From assembly GCF_964275005.1 (NCBI RefSeq), contig NC_092685.1, positions 27,389,649-27,453,648 on the forward strand: 64,000 nucleotides of DNA. Reading direction: 5' to 3'. Made by a program: the position numbers and the translations under genes. Every line of letters starts with the position of its first letter. Position 1 is the stretch's first letter. Shown here piece by piece: positions 37,061-64,000 of the stretch. The DNA is from Diadema setosum. Taxonomy: Eukaryota; Echinodermata; Echinoidea; Diadematoida; Diadematidae. The notes under the pieces are model-generated. The model was not told the origin of the DNA. It worked only from the letters and a program-made list of their open reading frames with translations, and did no database searches.

Positions 37061-37299
37061 TTTTTTTTTTTTTTGTTTTGTTTTGTTTTTTTTTCAGCGT
37101 TGCCACCGTTCTACCAGAGAGCCCTGCCATTACTATTACCCTAGCATTGCCAGGTAGGCTACCCATTGGATACACTTGGGTCGAGAGGGACATGGTGGGC
37201 AGAAACGTCTTGTCCAAGGACGTAAGCACTGGGTGGGATTCGAACTCGGGTCCTCCGATTGGGAGTCGGGAGCTTTGTCCAGTATACCACAGCGCCTCC
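37061..37299 (-). mobile_element. tRNA-derived SINE
   Basis: Reading the minus strand, the head ggaggcgctgtggtatactgg (box A region) is followed by a box B match in gagttcgaatccc, spaced as in a tRNA. A ~150-nt body and an A-rich tail (plus-strand T/G run 37061-37097) follow. Internal pol III promoter architecture identifies it as a SINE. Confidence 0.75.
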
Positions 37300-38319
37300 A
37301 TCCACAGATCGAAAGATTGAAATATATTGATTTTGAAAATATCTGAAGCCATCTACATCACATGATGCAACTGAATTCATGGTTTGATTGTGATAATAGT
37401 CACGAACTATAGCGACGATTTTAAGTACGTTTCTCCTTTTTCTATTTTCTTTCTTCTCTCTTTTCTTCCCGAGCTCTCTCCCCCTCCTTCTATTATCCCT
37501 AGCTACCCCCTCTAAATTTTCATTTCCCATATCATCCGTCATCAAATCGTGCTCAAACAGGGTATTGTCCTTTGACTTACATTTCACTTCATGTTCAAAA
37601 TAACTTTATTACAGAAAAATGAAACACATCATTCAGTCACACATATCAAAACATGGAATAGTTGACGTTGTATGCCCTTATACCGCCTTGGTTGTCTCGT
37701 CATATGCAAATGTGTTTAATGTGTTGGTGTAAAGATAATGTTATTACTTTAAGCTTTCCCTTGGCTTTGTAAAAAAAAAAAAAAAAGTGATTTACACCCA
37801 ACCTTCTGGTTATAGTTAGCGACATTCATTAGACAATTTGGAATTAAAAATATGAATGAAAAATAGCACAGTTAACTCATCATACTTTAATCCTAAGCAT
37901 ACACAAGTTTTGATTTTGTTTTTGAATTAACCAAAAACAAAAACAAAAAACCCTGTAAGATAAAGCCTATAGTATTATCAGAAATAACATGCTATTGCCA
38001 CTATTCAATCTACTAACTTTGAGTAATATGGTTCCACGTTACGCTACCACTGTTTCATTTGAATATCACGGTGTGAGGCACTGTTCAAAAAAAATCATGT
38101 AACTCTTTGCCTCATTGTGCCTCATTTTCGTGAAGCTTCTACTGTCCTTGTTCTTTTAGGCACTTTGAACGACCCGTGGAAAAGAATTACAAAAAAAAGG
38201 CCTTTCTTTTCCGTGTACTTGGGGTCATCCCACGATTTAGACACAAACAAGGCATACCGGCCCACCAGCTACACATTGAAAAATTTCCATGAGTCATACA
38301 CCCGACGAGCTATAGACAC

Positions 38320-38711
38320 TAAAGGGATAGTACAGTATTGGTGGAGATGAGAATTGGGCTTTTAACTTTTTGCAAGATACCAAGAAAACACTTACGAAAT
38401 ACATGTAGTATAGCGCATACCATTTTAGGAGGAATTAAAAGTTTATTCGATGAAAATCGGGTTTGGAATGACTGAAACATCCAAAAACAAAGTAAAACAA
38501 AGCGATCGTATAAAGTGTGGGTCCCACACTTAACTAGAATCGCTCTGTTTTGGATATCTCGGCCATTTCAAAACCAAATTTCATCATATAAATGTTGAAT
38601 TCCTCGTGGAATTACGCGCTCTTTCTATTTCACAAGAGGTTTCTCATTATCTCACCAAAAATGTTAGAAACCTGAAATTAGGTCTCAACCAAAACTATAC
38701 GATCCCTTTAA
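38320..38711. mobile_element. MITE, 'aaaggg..gtacagt' family, copy 2
   Basis: Starts aaagggatagtacagtattgg; ends with ctatacgatcccttt. Shares with copy 1 cttttaa...gcaagata, the ggatatctcggccatttcaa palindrome and caagaggtttctcattat. Confidence 0.8.
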
Positions 38712-38714
38712 ACA

Positions 38715-39010
38715 GGCCCACGAGCTCAACACTAACGTTGAGCTCGTGAGATTTCTTTTTTCTTTCTTGCGTAGTGTCTAGCTCGGTCGGTCTTATGTTG
38801 CCTAGTGTCTATAGCTCATGGGCCATATATGATAGGTCCTGGGCCTATTTCATTTGATGTCGAGCTTGTGGGCCAATATCTAGCTCATGGGCAGTATGGC
38901 TCATGAGATGTTGAATTCATGGATGGTGTGACTTCTGGACAGTATGACTCGTGGGCTGTATGACTCGTAGGATGTAAGTAAGTGACTCGTTGGTGTCGAG
39001 TTCGTGACGT
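38715..39010. repeat. degenerate palindromic GCTCATGGGC repeats
   Basis: Begins with a 12-bp perfect inverted repeat (cacgagctcaac / gttgagctcgtg, 6-nt loop, 38719-38748). It continues with many variants of agctcatgggc, gactcgtgggc and tcatgagatg at ~15-25 base spacing. Confidence 0.55.
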
Positions 39011-39415
39011 GCACTCGTGTACGTGACCTACTCTTGAAAGGAACACAATAGTTTTAGATTGCTGTATAGGAAAACCTACAACGAACTGGGAGTGATTTAA
39101 TCGGCAAGCCAAAATAGAAGAAGTGAATGATACTGAAAAGAATAATGTTCGTCGACTTATATTTTGGACAGTCGTTTCTTTTGTACCGTTCTGCATAAAC
39201 CATGTTAATACACCTCAAATCTACACATTAGTCTATGATCGAGTTGAGGACGAATGAGCGACTTAGCCGGTATGATTTAGGGATAATCGATGAAAATTTC
39301 AAGACAACAACCAAAGCGTGCCACATTTTGTTACACACTGAATATATGGGATGAGATGATCATAATCTTTTTGTTATTGTAAGGTTTTTCCTATAAAGTT
39401 TAGGGAGGCCATCCA

Positions 39416-39587
39416 GGGCCCTGTTTCATAAAGCTGTTCGTAAAGTTACGAACAACTTACGAGCGACTGGTGATCAGTTCTGATGTGCTATACTTATCAG
39501 AATTTCAATAATTTGCAGTTTAAGAACTGATCACCAGTCGCTCGTAAGTCGTTCGTAACTTTACGAACAGCTTTATGAAACACCCCC
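39416..39587. mobile_element. fold-back MITE, 'tgtttcataaagc' family, copy 2
   Basis: gggccctgtttcataaagct pairs with agctttatgaaacacccc. The arms include gagcgactggtgatcagttct and its complement. Close relative of 35668-35836. Confidence 0.88.
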
Positions 39588-40226
39588 AGGTCAGTTTACC
39601 AATTACCCCATCTGAATTTGTCTTTGCAATTTAGCAAGGAGGTGAGAAATAGGATGAAAATTAATTTCTTTAACTTTTATTCTGTGAAGTGCCACGGCCA
39701 AAGTGAAGACACGTAGTTACGGTTGCGTTATACCACCTTGCTGACACTTTGGCAATGCAAAGTCCCGTGGAACCTGTCAATTTCCCATTTAACCTTCCAG
39801 ATACCATTGACCTTTTATGCAATACAGTTGCCAATGGTAATGTCAGGAGTTGTTTCAATATTCATTTCGCAGCGATATGGCGTTAATTGACCCATGTGCA
39901 AACACGAAAAATCGATACGAAAGCGATCGTGGTCGCGGTAAAGGCGCGAAACAAGGGACGCCTTCCAAATATAATTCAGGAAAAAAAAATGCCCCCGGCT
40001 TGCCACCAGTCGATATTCTCCCAGTGTCCTGGATAAGATCGGCAGCTGAATTTATACGCCTTTTTTTCCAGTAAGCCCGATGCAATCGACAAAAAGAACG
40101 GGCTATTGTTATCATTCCGACAACTTAACTAACACAATGCTTCACCATGTGCACGCACGCGCACTTTGCTTCGAGTGGCGCATTGTTTAATTACGATGGG
40201 AGCAGATACAGTACCGTTTATCAGTC

Positions 40227-40295
40227 ATGAAAATGGAGGCGAAGTTATGGAATTCATTTGATGCTGAACTGCACCTGGAAGAAGAGCATGATTAA
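40227..40295 (+). other. possible upstream ORF of Jagged (22 codons)
   Basis: ATG at 40227 reads MKMEAKLWNSFDAELHLEEE then HD and TAA, ending about 100 bases before the Jagged start. Whether it is transcribed depends on an unknown start site. Confidence 0.25.
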
Positions 40296-40397
40296 GTAAA
40301 GCATTCGAGCTACGTCTGAATCCCGTTACATGTTTTGGTAGCGGGACTACTAAATGTGGTGGATATACCAATGTTATTTTATTGCAACTCTGTCGTC

Positions 40398-63997
<23,600 letters not shown>

Positions 63998-64000
63998 AGG

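Larger units (their letters stand above)
36291..40397. promoter_or_regulatory. head-to-head interval between FBXO28 and Jagged
   Basis: Divergent promoters should lie here. Contents: a tRNA-derived SINE (37061-37299), MITEs (38320, 39416), a degenerate palindromic repeat (38715-39010), and a CpG-richer stretch from ~39870 to the Jagged start that is the best promoter/5' UTR candidate. The small ORFs at 36104-36913 and 39850-40074 have no homology. No TATA box was identified for either gene. Confidence 0.4.

Noticed and set aside
37159-37587. 142-aa minus-strand ORF
   Set aside because: Runs through the tRNA-like head of a SINE; no conserved protein sequence.

Overview
The window is eukaryotic nuclear DNA from an animal. 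It is AT-rich and dense in microsatellites and short inverted-repeat transposons. Three multi-exon, vertebrate-like protein genes are readable, with GT-AG introns (one GC-AG) of about 0.3-11.7 kb. Gene content, intron layout and the many small fold-back elements suggest an invertebrate deuterostome. An echinoderm is my best guess, but nothing in the window proves it.

Layout from left to right. 1-6.2 kb: repeats, namely two large fold-back elements and one element made of ~150-bp tandem units. A weak hint of a minus-strand first exon lies near 1.45 kb. 6.2-10.6 kb (+): a five-exon ETAA1-like gene (642 aa), an RPA-binding ATR activator. 10.6-21.7 kb: no coding exons, probably the 3' UTRs of two convergent genes plus MITEs. 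21.7-36.3 kb (-): a four-exon FBXO28 orthologue (357 aa, F-box plus coiled coil) whose 11.7-kb first intron is full of repeats. 36.3-40.4 kb: head-to-head interval with a tRNA-derived SINE, MITEs and a CpG-richer stretch before the next gene. 40.4-64.0 kb (+): a complete 25-exon Jagged/Serrate Notch ligand (1318 aa): signal peptide, MNNL domain, DSL domain, 16 EGF repeats, VWC/cysteine-rich domain, one transmembrane helix and a cytoplasmic tail. The stop codon lies three bases before the window ends. Exon phases close perfectly in all three models.

The genes do not form a pathway. ETAA1 acts in replication-stress signalling, FBXO28 in SCF ubiquitin ligation and mitosis, and Jagged in cell-cell Notch signalling. 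ETAA1 and FBXO28 converge; FBXO28 and Jagged diverge.

I found no clearly new biological system. The best leads are: a mobile tandem-repeat element carrying perfect nuclear-receptor sites (DR1 plus overlapping ERR/NR5A half sites) in two copies, one inside a Jagged intron; an inverted pair of ~350-bp repeats flanking Jagged exons 8-11, which could favour circular RNA or exon skipping; a GC-AG first intron in Jagged; a fold-back element with almost identical 311-bp arms; and a Tigger-like element that has captured ~74-bp repeats.
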